Shown here in pieces: positions 1 through 8,715 of a DNA stretch of 64,000 nucleotides (position 1 is its first letter; the number at the start of each line of letters is the position of its first letter). The DNA comes from Natronomonas pharaonis DSM 2160. Its GTDB lineage: Archaea; Halobacteriota; Halobacteria; Halobacteriales; Haloarculaceae. Made by a program: the position numbers and the translations under genes. The notes under the pieces are model-generated. The model was not told the DNA's origin and did not search any database. It saw only the letters and a list, made by a program, of their open reading frames with translations. Where the stretch lies: the NCBI RefSeq assembly GCF_000026045.1, contig NC_007426.1, positions 1,426,001 to 1,490,000 of the forward strand, in the 5' to 3' direction.

Positions 1-60
1 GACGATTACCGGGACCAAAAACGCAATCGCCACCAGCAGACCGGCCCGACTGACCCGCAT
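1..60 (-). CDS. 5' end of a membrane or exported protein, downstream of cbaA (partial)
   Basis: Only the first 20 codons are in the window. They read as a short basic start (MRVSRAG) followed by a hydrophobic stretch (LLVAIAFLVPVIV), which is a signal peptide or membrane anchor. The ATG shares one base with the cbaA stop codon (TGATG), so the gene is almost certainly co-translated with the oxidase genes. In ba3 clusters this position can hold a further small subunit or an accessory protein, but too little is visible to choose. Confidence 0.6.
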   Translation of the reverse strand, partial: MRVSRAGLLVAIAFLVPVIV

Positions 61-1805
61 CAGTGTGTCACCCCGACGACGGTGTCAGCGGCTGTCTGGG
101 CGATAACCTGCAATGTCTCGACGACCATCGGGTAGGTTCCGACACCCGGGCCGAAGACGCCGCCGCGGCTGATGATGGAAGCCAGCGGAAGCGCGTACGC
201 CAGGATGACGAGGATGACCGCGATGGCGGTCCACAGCTTCAGGTTGTCGAGAACTTTCGGCGAGTCCTCGGGACCGGAGAGCGTGTCGGCGTACTCGTTT
301 GCCGGTAGCGTCCCGGGTTCTGCCTTGTCGCCGAGAACAGTCATGACGACAACGAGGACGAACAGCAGCGTCGAAACGAACAGCAGGATACCGCCGAGGA
401 TGACCTGCGCGTTGAGTTCGCCAAGTGAACCGGCTGCCATTTCGAACTCGAAGTTCCGGTATTGGGGTTCTGCGGTCCGTCGCGGCATGCCGGCCAGCCC
501 GGAGCGGTGCATCGCGTTCGACATGAACGTCATGCCGACAAACCAGAGGACGACCTGAGCGAGCGCGACCGATTTGCCCCAGAGCTTCTTGCCGGTCACC
601 TGTGGGAGGAACCAGTAGGAGACAGCCATGATGGTCAGCGCGACGGCAGTACCGACGGTCAGGTGGAAGTGACCGACGACCCACCACGTGTTGTGGACGA
701 GGTAGTTGATGTTCATCCCGGCGTTGACCATCCCGGAGAACGCGGCGGCGGCGAACATCAGCCCGGCAAGCGCCATGCCGGTAAAGACCGGGTCACGCCA
801 CGGGAGCGCTCGGAGCCAGCCGAAGTAGCCCGAGCCACCGCGCTGGCGGGCCCCATGCTCCATACTGGCGACGACGGTAAACGCCGTCAGTAAGCTCGGC
901 AACAGCAGGAACATGGTGTTGACCATCGCCATGAATTTGAACCCTTCCGCAATGCCGGGGTCGAGGTACTGGTGGTGAATACCAGTCGGCGTCGAAAGCA
1001 CCAAGAACAGCACGAAGACCACGCGAGCAAGCGGGTCACTGAACAGCTTGCCGCCGGAGATCTTCGGCAGCATGATGTACCACATCATGTAGGCCGGCAT
1101 CAGCCAGAAGTAGACGACTGCGTGGCCGAAATACCAGAACAGCGTTCGAGTCAGGAGCGCGTTCACTTGGTCGATGATGCCAACCGACCACGGCAACAGA
1201 AACAGGAGAACGGATGCGGCGACACCGAGGCTGGAGAGATACCAGAATATCATCGTCGTCAAAACCATAAAGGTCGGCAGCGGAATCCGCTCGCCGGGGT
1301 TGTCCTGCTTCCAGCTCCACCATGTCGTGAACCAATCAACGCCGGCAAGCCATGTGCCGACGATGAAAATCGCGAGCCCGAGGTAGAACAGCGGGTGTGC
1401 CTGCATCGGCGCGTAGAACGTAAACAGGACGCCGGCGCTCATCTCTACGGAATCGATGAGGCCACCGATCATCGGGAGGGCCGCCAACACGGTCCCAACG
1501 ACCATCAGGCCATACCACGCCTGCGTGAACCTGATATTTCCGAGGCTCCTATCGAGGCTGGTCGTGATGGCCCACGTGAAGATGCCCACAAGGAAGAAGA
1601 TGGTAAACGTTATTACAAGCAACACGCCGTGGAGCGTCAGCACGTCGTAATACTTAGCGGAGTCGATGAATCGGACGATGTCGGTTCGGTGGAGTACCTG
1701 TACAAGCCCTAGCGCTGCGCCAACAGCGAGGGCAGCAAACGAGCTGAAAAACGCTAGCCGAACGATGCGTGCTTCTTCGGGGAACTGCTCAATGTACGTG
1801 CTCAT
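60..1805 (-). CDS. cbaA: ba3-type cytochrome c oxidase subunit I
   Basis: Catalytic subunit of a ba3-type (B family) heme-copper oxidase that reduces O2 to water in the cytoplasmic membrane. The 581 residues are almost entirely transmembrane helices. Visible ligands are the low-spin heme His in LTLHGVLL, the CuB His with the nearby cross-link-type Tyr in FGHAVVYFW, the CuB His pair in GIHHQYLD, and the paired heme His in VVGHFHLT. The family's N-terminal His/Tyr arrangement and length fit ba3 rather than aa3 enzymes. The ATG overlaps the subunit II stop by four bases (ATGA), so the two are co-translated. N. pharaonis has a described cbaDBA cluster of the same order. Confidence 0.95.
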   Translation of the reverse strand: MSTYIEQFPEEARIVRLAFFSSFAALAVGAALGLVQVLHRTDIVRFIDSAKYYDVLTLHGVLLVITFTIFFLVGIFTWAITTSLDRSLGNIRFTQAWYGLMVVGTVLAALPMIGGLIDSVEMSAGVLFTFYAPMQAHPLFYLGLAIFIVGTWLAGVDWFTTWWSWKQDNPGERIPLPTFMVLTTMIFWYLSSLGVAASVLLFLLPWSVGIIDQVNALLTRTLFWYFGHAVVYFWLMPAYMMWYIMLPKISGGKLFSDPLARVVFVLFLVLSTPTGIHHQYLDPGIAEGFKFMAMVNTMFLLLPSLLTAFTVVASMEHGARQRGGSGYFGWLRALPWRDPVFTGMALAGLMFAAAAFSGMVNAGMNINYLVHNTWWVVGHFHLTVGTAVALTIMAVSYWFLPQVTGKKLWGKSVALAQVVLWFVGMTFMSNAMHRSGLAGMPRRTAEPQYRNFEFEMAAGSLGELNAQVILGGILLFVSTLLFVLVVVMTVLGDKAEPGTLPANEYADTLSGPEDSPKVLDNLKLWTAIAVILVILAYALPLASIISRGGVFGPGVGTYPMVVETLQVIAQTAADTVVGVTH

Positions 1806-2314
1806 TCGTCGTCCTCCAGTTCGAATTCGTCTTCAGGAACGACGGTCATCAGCGCCTCCATGTCGTGGTGGCCCGGGCCACAGTACTCGTTACAGAGGAT
1901 GCCGTATTCCGTTGGCTCGTCGACATCCGGCATCTCGACGGTCAGCGAGGCGACTTCGCCGGGGATGACCATCGTGTTCGCGTTTGTACCAACGACGCTG
2001 AAGCTGTGTATCACGTCTTCGCTCGTGACGTGGAACGTTACTTCGCTGTCAGCGGGCACCTCGAAATCGCCCGGGAAATACGCATACTGCACAGCGATGA
2101 TATGGACCTCGTATTCGTTTTCGCCGACTTGCTCGACGCCAGGGTCAGCAAAGCCCGGATGTTCGTCAAGGTTGTCGGGGTTGACGGTGTCTTGCTCGTC
2201 GTCGACCATCGCGATACCGATGCCCACCGAACCGTAGGTGATTGTCGCGATGAAGCCAACGATGAGAACCATCGCCGCGGCCAGCCAGAACTTCTCGTAG
2301 GTGTGGATGTTCAC
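1802..2314 (-). CDS. cbaB: ba3-type cytochrome c oxidase subunit II (CuA)
   Basis: CuA-bearing subunit that accepts electrons from an extracytoplasmic donor (halocyanin in haloarchaea) and passes them to subunit I. It has one N-terminal membrane helix (about residues 10-30) and a C-terminal cupredoxin domain. The CuA ligands are visible as the upstream His in DVIHSFSV and the C-x-E-x-x-C-x3-H-x2-M signature in CNEYCGPGHHDM. At 170 residues it is short, as is usual for ba3 enzymes. The start is GTG and overlaps the stop of the preceding small subunit (GTGA), which supports this start over internal ATGs. Confidence 0.95.
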   Translation of the reverse strand: MNIHTYEKFWLAAAMVLIVGFIATITYGSVGIGIAMVDDEQDTVNPDNLDEHPGFADPGVEQVGENEYEVHIIAVQYAYFPGDFEVPADSEVTFHVTSEDVIHSFSVVGTNANTMVIPGEVASLTVEMPDVDEPTEYGILCNEYCGPGHHDMEALMTVVPEDEFELEDDE

Positions 2315-2475
2315 AACACCACCCCCACGACGGTCATCTCGTTGCCGAGGAACTCAACGAAATACGTGAATATCCACAGCCCCGCGATGAGCAGGAAGTA
2401 TATCGCGATGAGCGCGAGCGTTCCCTTGGGGTCGTACTCGTCGTGTCCGATTTCTCGTTCTACGTCCGTACCCAT
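2311..2475 (-). CDS. cbaD: ba3-type oxidase small membrane subunit
   Basis: A 54-residue protein with one central transmembrane helix (about residues 18-42), an acidic N-terminus (MGTDVEREIGHDEYD) and no other domain. Its size, single helix and position as first gene of the oxidase run match the small subunit (CbaD) reported for the Natronomonas ba3 oxidase. The ATG lies 22-31 bases downstream of an AT-rich box (2497-2506), consistent with a leaderless transcript. The stop overlaps the GTG start of subunit II by four bases. Confidence 0.8.
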   Translation of the reverse strand: MGTDVEREIGHDEYDPKGTLALIAIYFLLIAGLWIFTYFVEFLGNEMTVVGVVL

Positions 2476-2496
2476 ATACGGGGATTATAGCGAGGT

Positions 2497-2506
2497 GTTT
2501 TATTTG
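2497..2506 (-). promoter_or_regulatory. TATA-like box of the cba oxidase operon
   Basis: On the minus strand this reads AAATAAAAC and sits 22-31 bases upstream of the cbaD ATG, the usual distance for leaderless haloarchaeal genes. It faces the promoter of the divergent copper gene set. Confidence 0.5.
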
Positions 2507-2543
2507 TTAACCCCCTCTTTCCAGCGCACTGAGACAGGGCCAA

Positions 2544-2552
2544 CGTTTTATG
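2544..2552 (+). promoter_or_regulatory. TATA-like box for the copper-handling genes
   Basis: The AT-rich stretch CGTTTTATG ends 25 bases upstream of the ATG at 2577. Its spacing favours that ATG over the in-frame ATG at 2550, which lies inside the box itself. Confidence 0.45.
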
Positions 2553-2576
2553 GGTCACTACTCCCAAGTCGCCTGC

Positions 2577-2780
2577 ATGCCAATCGACGCGCTTTCGCCA
2601 CGTCAAGCCGCCGCCGTCGGCGCGCTGGCGCTCATTCCGGTCGCGCTGTACGGGTATACGCTTTCGGCGACTGCAGCAGCGTTCTCGACCGTCAACGTGC
2701 TATTGACGCTTGCCGTGCTGTACATAGCGATGTCACCAGTTGAGGGCGGCCATCACGGCGACAGCGGAGCGGCCGTCTAG
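2577..2780 (+). CDS. Small two-helix membrane protein next to the oxidase genes
   Basis: A 67-residue protein with two hydrophobic segments (about residues 9-28 and 33-50) and a hydrophilic, His-containing tail (EGGHHGDSG). An in-frame ATG at 2550 is possible, but it lies in the TATA-like box, so the ATG at 2577 is preferred. The protein is followed without a gap by the SafE-like gene (stop TAG, then GTG ATG), so it belongs to the copper-handling set divergent from the ba3 oxidase. I recognise no catalytic domain. The tail His pair could bind metal, but that is only a guess. Confidence 0.75.
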   Translation: MPIDALSPRQAAAVGALALIPVALYGYTLSATAAAFSTVNVLLTLAVLYIAMSPVEGGHHGDSGAAV

Positions 2781-2783
2781 GTG

Positions 2784-3617
2784 ATGCAGGCGGTGGCGCT
2801 GCCGCTCGCCTCGGTTCTCGCGCAGGCTCATGACCACTCGACGACGCTGCCGACCGAACACGTCGACCTGCTGGTGTTTCTGGTCATCGGCCTGCTCGCC
2901 GGGGCACACTGTCTCGGAATGTGTGGTCCGCTCGTGACCGCCTACGCCGACCGGTTCAATCCGCAGGCGGGAACGCGACGCGCGAACGCGCTAACGTTAT
3001 ACGAAGTCCGACAGCATGCCCTGTTCAATCTCGGGCGGGCAGGGAGCTACGCCCTCATCGGGGGACTGTTCGGTCTCATCGGAGCGCTCGCTTTCGCCTC
3101 GACGGACGCTGTCACCGCGGTCGGGGACTCAGTCAGAGGCGGTGTCGGGCTACTTGTCGGTATCGCCATCGTCGCCAGCGGCCTCTACTACCTCAGGGGC
3201 CAGTCCGGCGTGCCACACGGCGTTCCCGTTATCGGGACGTTCTTCGGATGGGTTTCGGGGCTGCTCACAAGCCGTATCGACCGGCTCGCGAACTCGCCGG
3301 GCATCCTCGGGCTCGGAGCGCTGCACGGACTGTTGCCGTGCCCGATTATCTATCCCGCCTATCTGTACGCGTTTGCGCTCGGTGACCCGGTCCGCGGTGC
3401 GCTCTCGCTTGCCGTACTCGGCCTCGGAACGATACCGACCCTCTTTGTCTACGGCACGGCGCTGGGCTCGCTCAGCACCTCAAGCAGGGTTCGCCTCCAC
3501 CGGCTGCTCGGCGTGGCGTTCATCGTCCTGGGGTACATACCGATTCAGCACGGGCTGATGCTCGCCTTCGGCATTCACCTTCCACACCCCCCGATACCGT
3601 TCTACCAGCCGCTCTAA
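2784..3617 (+). CDS. TauE/SafE-like (UreH-type) membrane protein, probable copper-related transporter
   Basis: A 277-residue polytopic membrane protein with about six helices and the signature GAHCLGMCGPL near residue 40, plus a second HGLLPCPIIYPA motif in the C-terminal half. This paired His-Cys pattern is typical of the UreH/SafE group of the TauE superfamily, often found beside CcoI/CopA copper ATPases and implicated in metal supply to cytochrome oxidases. A GTG three bases upstream is an alternative start. The gene abuts the small membrane protein before it and is six bases from the P-type ATPase after it. The link to the oxidase is inferred from context. Confidence 0.8.
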   Translation: MQAVALPLASVLAQAHDHSTTLPTEHVDLLVFLVIGLLAGAHCLGMCGPLVTAYADRFNPQAGTRRANALTLYEVRQHALFNLGRAGSYALIGGLFGLIGALAFASTDAVTAVGDSVRGGVGLLVGIAIVASGLYYLRGQSGVPHGVPVIGTFFGWVSGLLTSRIDRLANSPGILGLGALHGLLPCPIIYPAYLYAFALGDPVRGALSLAVLGLGTIPTLFVYGTALGSLSTSSRVRLHRLLGVAFIVLGYIPIQHGLMLAFGIHLPHPPIPFYQPL

Positions 3618-3623
3618 CAGACT

Positions 3624-6080
3624 ATGTCAGACCCCGACTTCGACTTCGACTCCGACCCCGCCCTCGACACCGACGACACCTGTCGGCTCTGTGACCTCCC
3701 GCTCCCCGCGTCGCCAGTTGCTGGTGCCGACACCGAAGGGGAGTTCTGCTGTCGGGGCTGTCTGGAGGTCCAGCGGTCACTCGGCGACCTCGACCAGGAG
3801 GCCGCGGCAGCGGTCCGGAACCGAGTCGGCGGGGACGCCCCCGACGAGAGCGACGACCGTGGCGAGGCCGCCTTTTTCGCCGTCGACGGAATGCACTGTA
3901 CCACCTGTGAAGCATTCCTCGAAGGGCGGGCCGAGGCCCTCGACGGCGTCTACAGCGTCGAGGCAAGCTATGCGACCGACACTGTCCGGGTTAACTACGA
4001 CCCGGAAGCGGTCGACGAGTCAGCGCTTCCCGAACAGCTCTCCGGCTACGGCTACGAGGCCGGCGAGCGGGCGGACGGACGGCACGGCGACGAGACCAAC
4101 GCGGTCGCGAAGTTCCTCGCCGGTGGCGGCTTCTTCGGGATGATGGTGATGATGTGGTATGTCCTCTTTTTGTATCCGACATACTTCGGCTACGACCCGG
4201 TTGTCGACCTCGATGGATACGTCGGCCTGTACGTCTTCGCCAATATCTGGCTAATGACGTCGTTTGTCCTGTTCTACACCGGCTGGCCGATTATCCGCGG
4301 CGCGTACGTCAGCCTCAGAGCCGGCGCGCCGAACATGGACCTGCTGGTGACGCTTGCGGCCTGCAGTGCCTACGCCTACAGCACGCTCGCGATGCTCGTC
4401 GGGCGTACGGACCTGTACTTCGACGTCTCCGTCGCCGTCATCCTCGTGGTGACGGCTGGGGGCTACTACGAGAGCCGCATCAAGCAGCGGGCAGTCGGGC
4501 TGCTGTCGGAGTTGACCGAACAGCAGGTCGACAAAGCCCGCCGTGAGAACGGCGAGACCGTCCCTGTCTCGGAGGTGGCGGCCGGCGACCGGCTGCTCGT
4601 CCGACCGGGCGAGCGGGTCCCGCTCGACGCTGAAGTCGTCGAGGGGTCAGCCGCCGTCGACGAGTCGCTCATCACCGGCGAGTCCCACCCCGTGACGAAA
4701 CGGCCGGGCGACGGCGTTGCAGGGGGTACCGTCGTCACCGACGCCCCGCTCGTTGTTGCGGTCGACGAGGGGGCCGAGAGTACGCTGGACCGACTTGTTG
4801 AGCTGCTGTGGTCGATACAGAGCCGCTCCCCGGGCGTCCAGCGGCTCGCCGACCGACTGGCGACGATTTTCGTCCCGCTCGTCATCGTGGTCGCGACGGT
4901 CATCACTGCGTGGATGCTCGTCGCTGGCAACCCTGTCACGGCCGCCCTCTTGGTCGGATTGACCGTTCTTATCGTTTCCTGTCCGTGCGCGCTCGGGTTG
5001 GCGACGCCGCTGGCTATCGCCTCCGGTGTCGGCGCTGCCACCGAGCGTGGTATCGTGGTCGCCACCGAGACCGTCTTTGAGGAAGCGGCAGACATCGAAA
5101 CGGTCGTCCTCGACAAGACCGGCACGCTCACGCAGGGGTCGATGGCGGTTACGGACGTCCACGCGGACGACGCCGAACCCGTCGTCGAGCGGGCTGCGGC
5201 CGTCGAAGCACTCTCCGAGCACCCCATCGCCGAAGCTATCGTCGAATACGATGCAGCCGGAGATATGGCGGCCGATGGTGGTGTTGTCGAAGAATCACCG
5301 ACCGACTCCGGTAGCGACCGGTCCGCCGACGCAGCCATCGCTGACGCCGACGGCTTCGAACGGCACTCCCGCGGTGTCGTCGCGCCCGTGGACGACGAGA
5401 CGGTCGTCGTCGGCCACCCCGATTTGCTACGGCACAACGGCCTGTCGGTCGAGGAACGGTATTCCGACCACATCGAGGCGACCAGAGCCAACGGTGACGT
5501 ACCGGTGGCAGTCGGCTGGGGCGGCCGCTGCCGCGGCGTCATCGTCGTCGGGGACACACCACGCCCAGAGTGGCGTGAAGCCGTCGAGTCGCTGTCACGC
5601 AACCGGTCGGTTGTCGTCCTTACCGGCGATGAGGGGGCTGCCGCAGACCGATTCCGTTCTGTTGACGGCGTTGACGAGGTGTTCGCCGGGGTGCCCCCCG
5701 AGGCGAAAGCCGAAACCGTTCGCCGGCTTCGCGGCGACGGCTCCGTGGCAATGGTCGGCGACGGCAGCAACGACGCGCCGGCGCTCGCAGCGGCCGACCT
5801 CGGTATCGCGCTCGCCAGCGGCACGAAGCTAGCGACTGACGCCGCCGACGCCGTCATTGTCCGTGATGACCTCCACGCCATCGAGGAGACGTTCCACATC
5901 GCCGAGCGGACGAACAGCCGCATCCGACAGAACCTCGGCTGGGCGTTCGTCTACAACGGGCTGGCGATTCCGATGGCTGTTACCGGCGTTCTCAACCCGC
6001 TACTTGCGGCCGCCGCCATGGCGCTTTCGAGCACGCTTGTGGTGTCGAACTCGGTTCGGTCGCTCGTCGACTACGAGTAG
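3624..6080 (+). CDS. Heavy-metal (copper) translocating P1B-type ATPase
   Basis: An 818-residue ATP-driven metal pump. In order: an N-terminal cysteine-rich metal-binding region (CRLCDLP, then EFCCRGC), an HMA domain with GMHCTTC near residue 93, membrane helices, the actuator domain (DESLITGESHPVTK), the P1B CPC motif (IVSCPCALGLATP), phosphorylation site DKTGTLT, the SEHP motif and the GDGSNDAPAL hinge. The doubled Cys-rich N-terminus resembles CcoI-type copper ATPases involved in cytochrome oxidase assembly. Adjacent SafE-like and ba3 genes support copper as substrate and oxidase maturation as role, although copper detoxification is also possible. Confidence 0.92.
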   Translation: MSDPDFDFDSDPALDTDDTCRLCDLPLPASPVAGADTEGEFCCRGCLEVQRSLGDLDQEAAAAVRNRVGGDAPDESDDRGEAAFFAVDGMHCTTCEAFLEGRAEALDGVYSVEASYATDTVRVNYDPEAVDESALPEQLSGYGYEAGERADGRHGDETNAVAKFLAGGGFFGMMVMMWYVLFLYPTYFGYDPVVDLDGYVGLYVFANIWLMTSFVLFYTGWPIIRGAYVSLRAGAPNMDLLVTLAACSAYAYSTLAMLVGRTDLYFDVSVAVILVVTAGGYYESRIKQRAVGLLSELTEQQVDKARRENGETVPVSEVAAGDRLLVRPGERVPLDAEVVEGSAAVDESLITGESHPVTKRPGDGVAGGTVVTDAPLVVAVDEGAESTLDRLVELLWSIQSRSPGVQRLADRLATIFVPLVIVVATVITAWMLVAGNPVTAALLVGLTVLIVSCPCALGLATPLAIASGVGAATERGIVVATETVFEEAADIETVVLDKTGTLTQGSMAVTDVHADDAEPVVERAAAVEALSEHPIAEAIVEYDAAGDMAADGGVVEESPTDSGSDRSADAAIADADGFERHSRGVVAPVDDETVVVGHPDLLRHNGLSVEERYSDHIEATRANGDVPVAVGWGGRCRGVIVVGDTPRPEWREAVESLSRNRSVVVLTGDEGAAADRFRSVDGVDEVFAGVPPEAKAETVRRLRGDGSVAMVGDGSNDAPALAAADLGIALASGTKLATDAADAVIVRDDLHAIEETFHIAERTNSRIRQNLGWAFVYNGLAIPMAVTGVLNPLLAAAAMALSSTLVVSNSVRSLVDYE

Positions 6081-6089
6081 CCGCGTTCG

Positions 6090-6704
6090 TCAAAACGGCG
6101 TTTCCGGACCATCGTCATCGTCTCGCTCGGGAACGGGTCCGTTGGGGCCGCCCACCGCCGGACCGGCAGCGGCTGTATTGTCCGTCGGTTCCGATGTCCC
6201 GTCGCCGGCAGGCACCTCGCCCGTTTCGAGAAACTCCGCTTCGAGCGATTCGAGCTTCTGGTTTACAGCCTCGATTTGGTGGTGGCTTGACACAACGCGT
6301 ACCCGCACAAGGTCGTAGCCGTGGTGGTCGTCAAGGCCGTTCCAAGCCCGAAACGAGCCGACGGTGAGCGTATCCGTCTGCGGACAGAAATCGGTCGTCG
6401 GCGTGAACTCCGCCCGCAGGACCGTCTCGTCGTCGGCTTCGACGGCGTATCGATAGCCGGCACCAGGATGGCGGGTATCGAGATTCAGCCGCGCGAGGTT
6501 GTATCCGAAGGTCATGTCGTACACTGTCCGTTCCTCGAACACCGTCTCGGTCACGTCATGAAACGCCACGTGTCGGTCGCCGGTCAGCACGTCGTGGGCG
6601 TCGAGAAACGGTCCCGGCTCCGGCAGGTGCTCCGGGACGAACTCGTCTTCGCTGTCGAAGGTCGATTCGTCGCTACCGCCGAACGGGGACGGGAAGCCAG
6701 CCAT
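6090..6704 (-). CDS. Conserved haloarchaeal protein of unknown function
   Basis: A 204-residue soluble acidic protein with no signal peptide or membrane segment. It has a low-complexity N-terminus, a central predicted beta-rich domain (about residues 40-130, with the stretch YDMTFGYNLARLNLDTRHPG), a short helical segment (IEAVNQKLESLEAEFLETG) and a Pro/Asp-rich tail. I do not recognise the family. It is convergent with the copper ATPase, ten bases away. Codon use and acidity match its neighbours, so it is very likely a real gene. Confidence 0.75.
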   Translation of the reverse strand: MAGFPSPFGGSDESTFDSEDEFVPEHLPEPGPFLDAHDVLTGDRHVAFHDVTETVFEERTVYDMTFGYNLARLNLDTRHPGAGYRYAVEADDETVLRAEFTPTTDFCPQTDTLTVGSFRAWNGLDDHHGYDLVRVRVVSSHHQIEAVNQKLESLEAEFLETGEVPAGDGTSEPTDNTAAAGPAVGGPNGPVPERDDDDGPETPF

Positions 6705-6773
6705 ACTGAGACGTTTCGGTCCGAGCTCGCTACCGATATTGCCGAACGTATTCGGGAGGACGCCGATGCCGTT

Positions 6774-7077
6774 TCACTCACTCCGTGGAGCAAGCACAAT
6801 GAGCGCGGTGCTTTCCTCGAGGGCCGTCGGAGATATCTCGCGTTCGCCTTCGAAACGGGCGACATCGCCCGCTGCCAGCGTATGCGTCTCGTCGTCGAGC
6901 GCCAGTTCGAGCCGTCCGTCGAGCAGGTGGAGTACGATATTCCCGTCCCGGATGTGTATGCTCCGGAACGGACTCGTCGGCCGCCAGATGCAGCCTGATT
7001 GTTTTCGGCTCCGCGTCCGGGAAGACGTTGGTGTGCGGCTGTCCCTCTATGTCATCGAGCGTTTGGACTGTCGGCAT
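6774..7077 (-). pseudogene. Cupin-domain protein, frameshifted
   Basis: The ATG at 7077 opens a cupin-like protein (MPTVQTLDDIEG, then a metal-binding-type VPEHTHPGRE). Around 6939-6942 the reading frame must shift by one base. Ignoring one base there gives HPGRE directly followed by IVLHLLDGRLELALDDE and a second cupin half ending in VLAPRSE and a TGA at 6774-6776. The restored protein would be about 100 residues, a normal small single-domain cupin. Either an extra base was acquired or this is a sequencing error. Both halves keep good codon use, so any inactivation is recent. Confidence 0.8.
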
Positions 7078-7209
7078 TGTTCTGCATTGCCCTGTCCGGC
7101 CGAACTCGAAAAGCGTTGTCCCGAACGCGGACGGCGGCAGGGTTCGGCCGCTCGTGGATGAAATTGACCACTATAACTTAATGCGATGGCCGCGTAGCCG
7201 GCAGTTGTC

Positions 7210-7602
7210 ATGACCCACATCGTACTGGTTATCGACGACGACGAGGAGCGGGCGCGGACGGCAGCCGAGCAGGTCACTGACCTCGACTGGGACACGGATG
7301 CGCTGGATGTGACGGTCCTGCACGTGTTCACTGACAACGTCGAGGGGGCGACGATAAGCCAGTTCGGCCCGGCCCGGGAGGCCCGTGACGTACTGGAGGC
7401 GGCGGGTGTCGACGTGACGCTGGCGGAGACGAGCGGCGACCCTGCGGACAAGATTGTCACGTACGCTGCCGACGAGGACGCGGATGTTATCTGTCTGTCG
7501 GGCCGCAAGCGGTCGCCGGCCGGCAAGGCAGTGTTCGGCAGCGTCTCCCAGTCGGTGATGCTGAACAGCGACCGCCCGGTGCTGTTCTGCCCGCCGGAGT
7601 AG
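7210..7602 (+). CDS. Universal stress protein UspA family
   Basis: A 130-residue single-domain Usp protein. It begins with the family's first beta strand (THIVLVIDDDEE) and ends with the ATP-binding signature SGRKRSPAGKAVFGSVSQS, which fits the G-x2-G-x9-G-S/T pattern. These proteins bind nucleotides and act in stress responses, but the exact function here is unknown. It stands alone: the cupin remnant is divergent and the asparagine-synthase-like gene is convergent. The C-terminal motif is nearly the same as that of the Usp beside cdc6 at 62.8 kb. Confidence 0.9.
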   Translation: MTHIVLVIDDDEERARTAAEQVTDLDWDTDALDVTVLHVFTDNVEGATISQFGPAREARDVLEAAGVDVTLAETSGDPADKIVTYAADEDADVICLSGRKRSPAGKAVFGSVSQSVMLNSDRPVLFCPPE

Positions 7603-7611
7603 TACGCTAGT

Positions 7612-8715
7612 TCAGGCGTCCTGACAGCGGTCCTCGATATACTTGCCGAGGTGGTTGTCCATCCGGCGCTTGAAGCCGGCCTGTCGGGCAAGCCGGTCGA
7701 ACTCCCGGGCGAGGAGGCTCCCGTACTGGAGCGCCTTCTTTTCGCGGTCGCGGATGTCAGCCGGCACGCCGCCGTCGGGGACGGTTTCGGCCGCACGGCG
7801 GAGAGCCACCTTCCGGGTATCACCCGCGACGAGTAGCTCGGCCGGAAGCCGGAGCGCTGCCGAAACCACGCCATCACACAGCAGCGGCGTCACGGGCTCG
7901 ATGCCCGCGGCCCGCACTGCCAGCACGTCCCGTTCGAGCTGTGACGGCAGTGACCCGACGACCTCCCGGCGTGCGCCACGAACGGTGTCGGCGTCGACGC
8001 GGGGGTCCGCAGGGGCTTTCGCCACTTTCGCGTAGCCGCCGAACAGCTCGTCGGCCCCCTGTCCGAGCGCGAGCCGGTCGTGGCCGTCCTCAGCGACCGC
8101 CTCGGCGATGAGATACAGCGACAGCGCAAGCTGGACATCCATGGGGTTCGAGCGCCCGGTCGCCTCGACGACCGTCGGCGTCGCCCGTTCGAGGTCGGCG
8201 TGAGTGAATTCGACAACCCGGACCCGCCGGTCGAGCAGGTCGGCCGCCGAACGGGCTGCCGTAATGTCGTGGCTGCCCTCGAAGCCGCCAACGTACAGCG
8301 GGCCGTCGAGGCCGGCCGCGAGCAGCGACGAATCAATGCCGCCGGAAAAGGCGACCGCTGGCGCGCCGTCGACGCTGTCGATTGCGGCGTCGATAGCGTC
8401 GGCGACTGCCGAAACGGCACGGTCGGTATCCGCGACCGGCTCCGGGTCGGGGAGCGACCACACCTGTCTGTCGCCGTCGGCGGTCCGGATACAGCCGGCG
8501 GGGACCGGCTCCGGCTCGGAGAGGTCGGTTGGGTCAGGGCTCCACGCTGAGGGAGTCTCGGGCTCGGTAAAGGCCGGATAGCGGCCGAGGACATCCCGGA
8601 CGACGCCCCCATCGAGTTCACCAGCGAACCCGCAGGTCCCAGCCAGCGGGGCTTTTGTTTCGAGGCACTCGCGGACGGCCTCGACAGCCGTCCCCTGCAT
8701 CGGCTCGTCTACCAT
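7612..8715 (-). CDS. Asparagine synthase-like protein (C-terminal amidotransferase domain)
   Basis: A 367-residue protein carrying the ATP-pyrophosphatase (PP-loop) domain of asparagine synthetase: VAFSGGIDSSLLAA around residues 124-137 and the downstream GQGADELFGGYAK motif. The N-terminal 110 residues do not form a complete Ntn glutaminase domain, since no Cys2 follows the start Met. It may therefore use ammonia or act on another substrate. The ATG overlaps the end of the PHP-domain gene by seven bases, so the two form an operon. The real product is unknown. Confidence 0.75.
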   Translation of the reverse strand: MVDEPMQGTAVEAVRECLETKAPLAGTCGFAGELDGGVVRDVLGRYPAFTEPETPSAWSPDPTDLSEPEPVPAGCIRTADGDRQVWSLPDPEPVADTDRAVSAVADAIDAAIDSVDGAPAVAFSGGIDSSLLAAGLDGPLYVGGFEGSHDITAARSAADLLDRRVRVVEFTHADLERATPTVVEATGRSNPMDVQLALSLYLIAEAVAEDGHDRLALGQGADELFGGYAKVAKAPADPRVDADTVRGARREVVGSLPSQLERDVLAVRAAGIEPVTPLLCDGVVSAALRLPAELLVAGDTRKVALRRAAETVPDGGVPADIRDREKKALQYGSLLAREFDRLARQAGFKRRMDNHLGKYIEDRCQDA

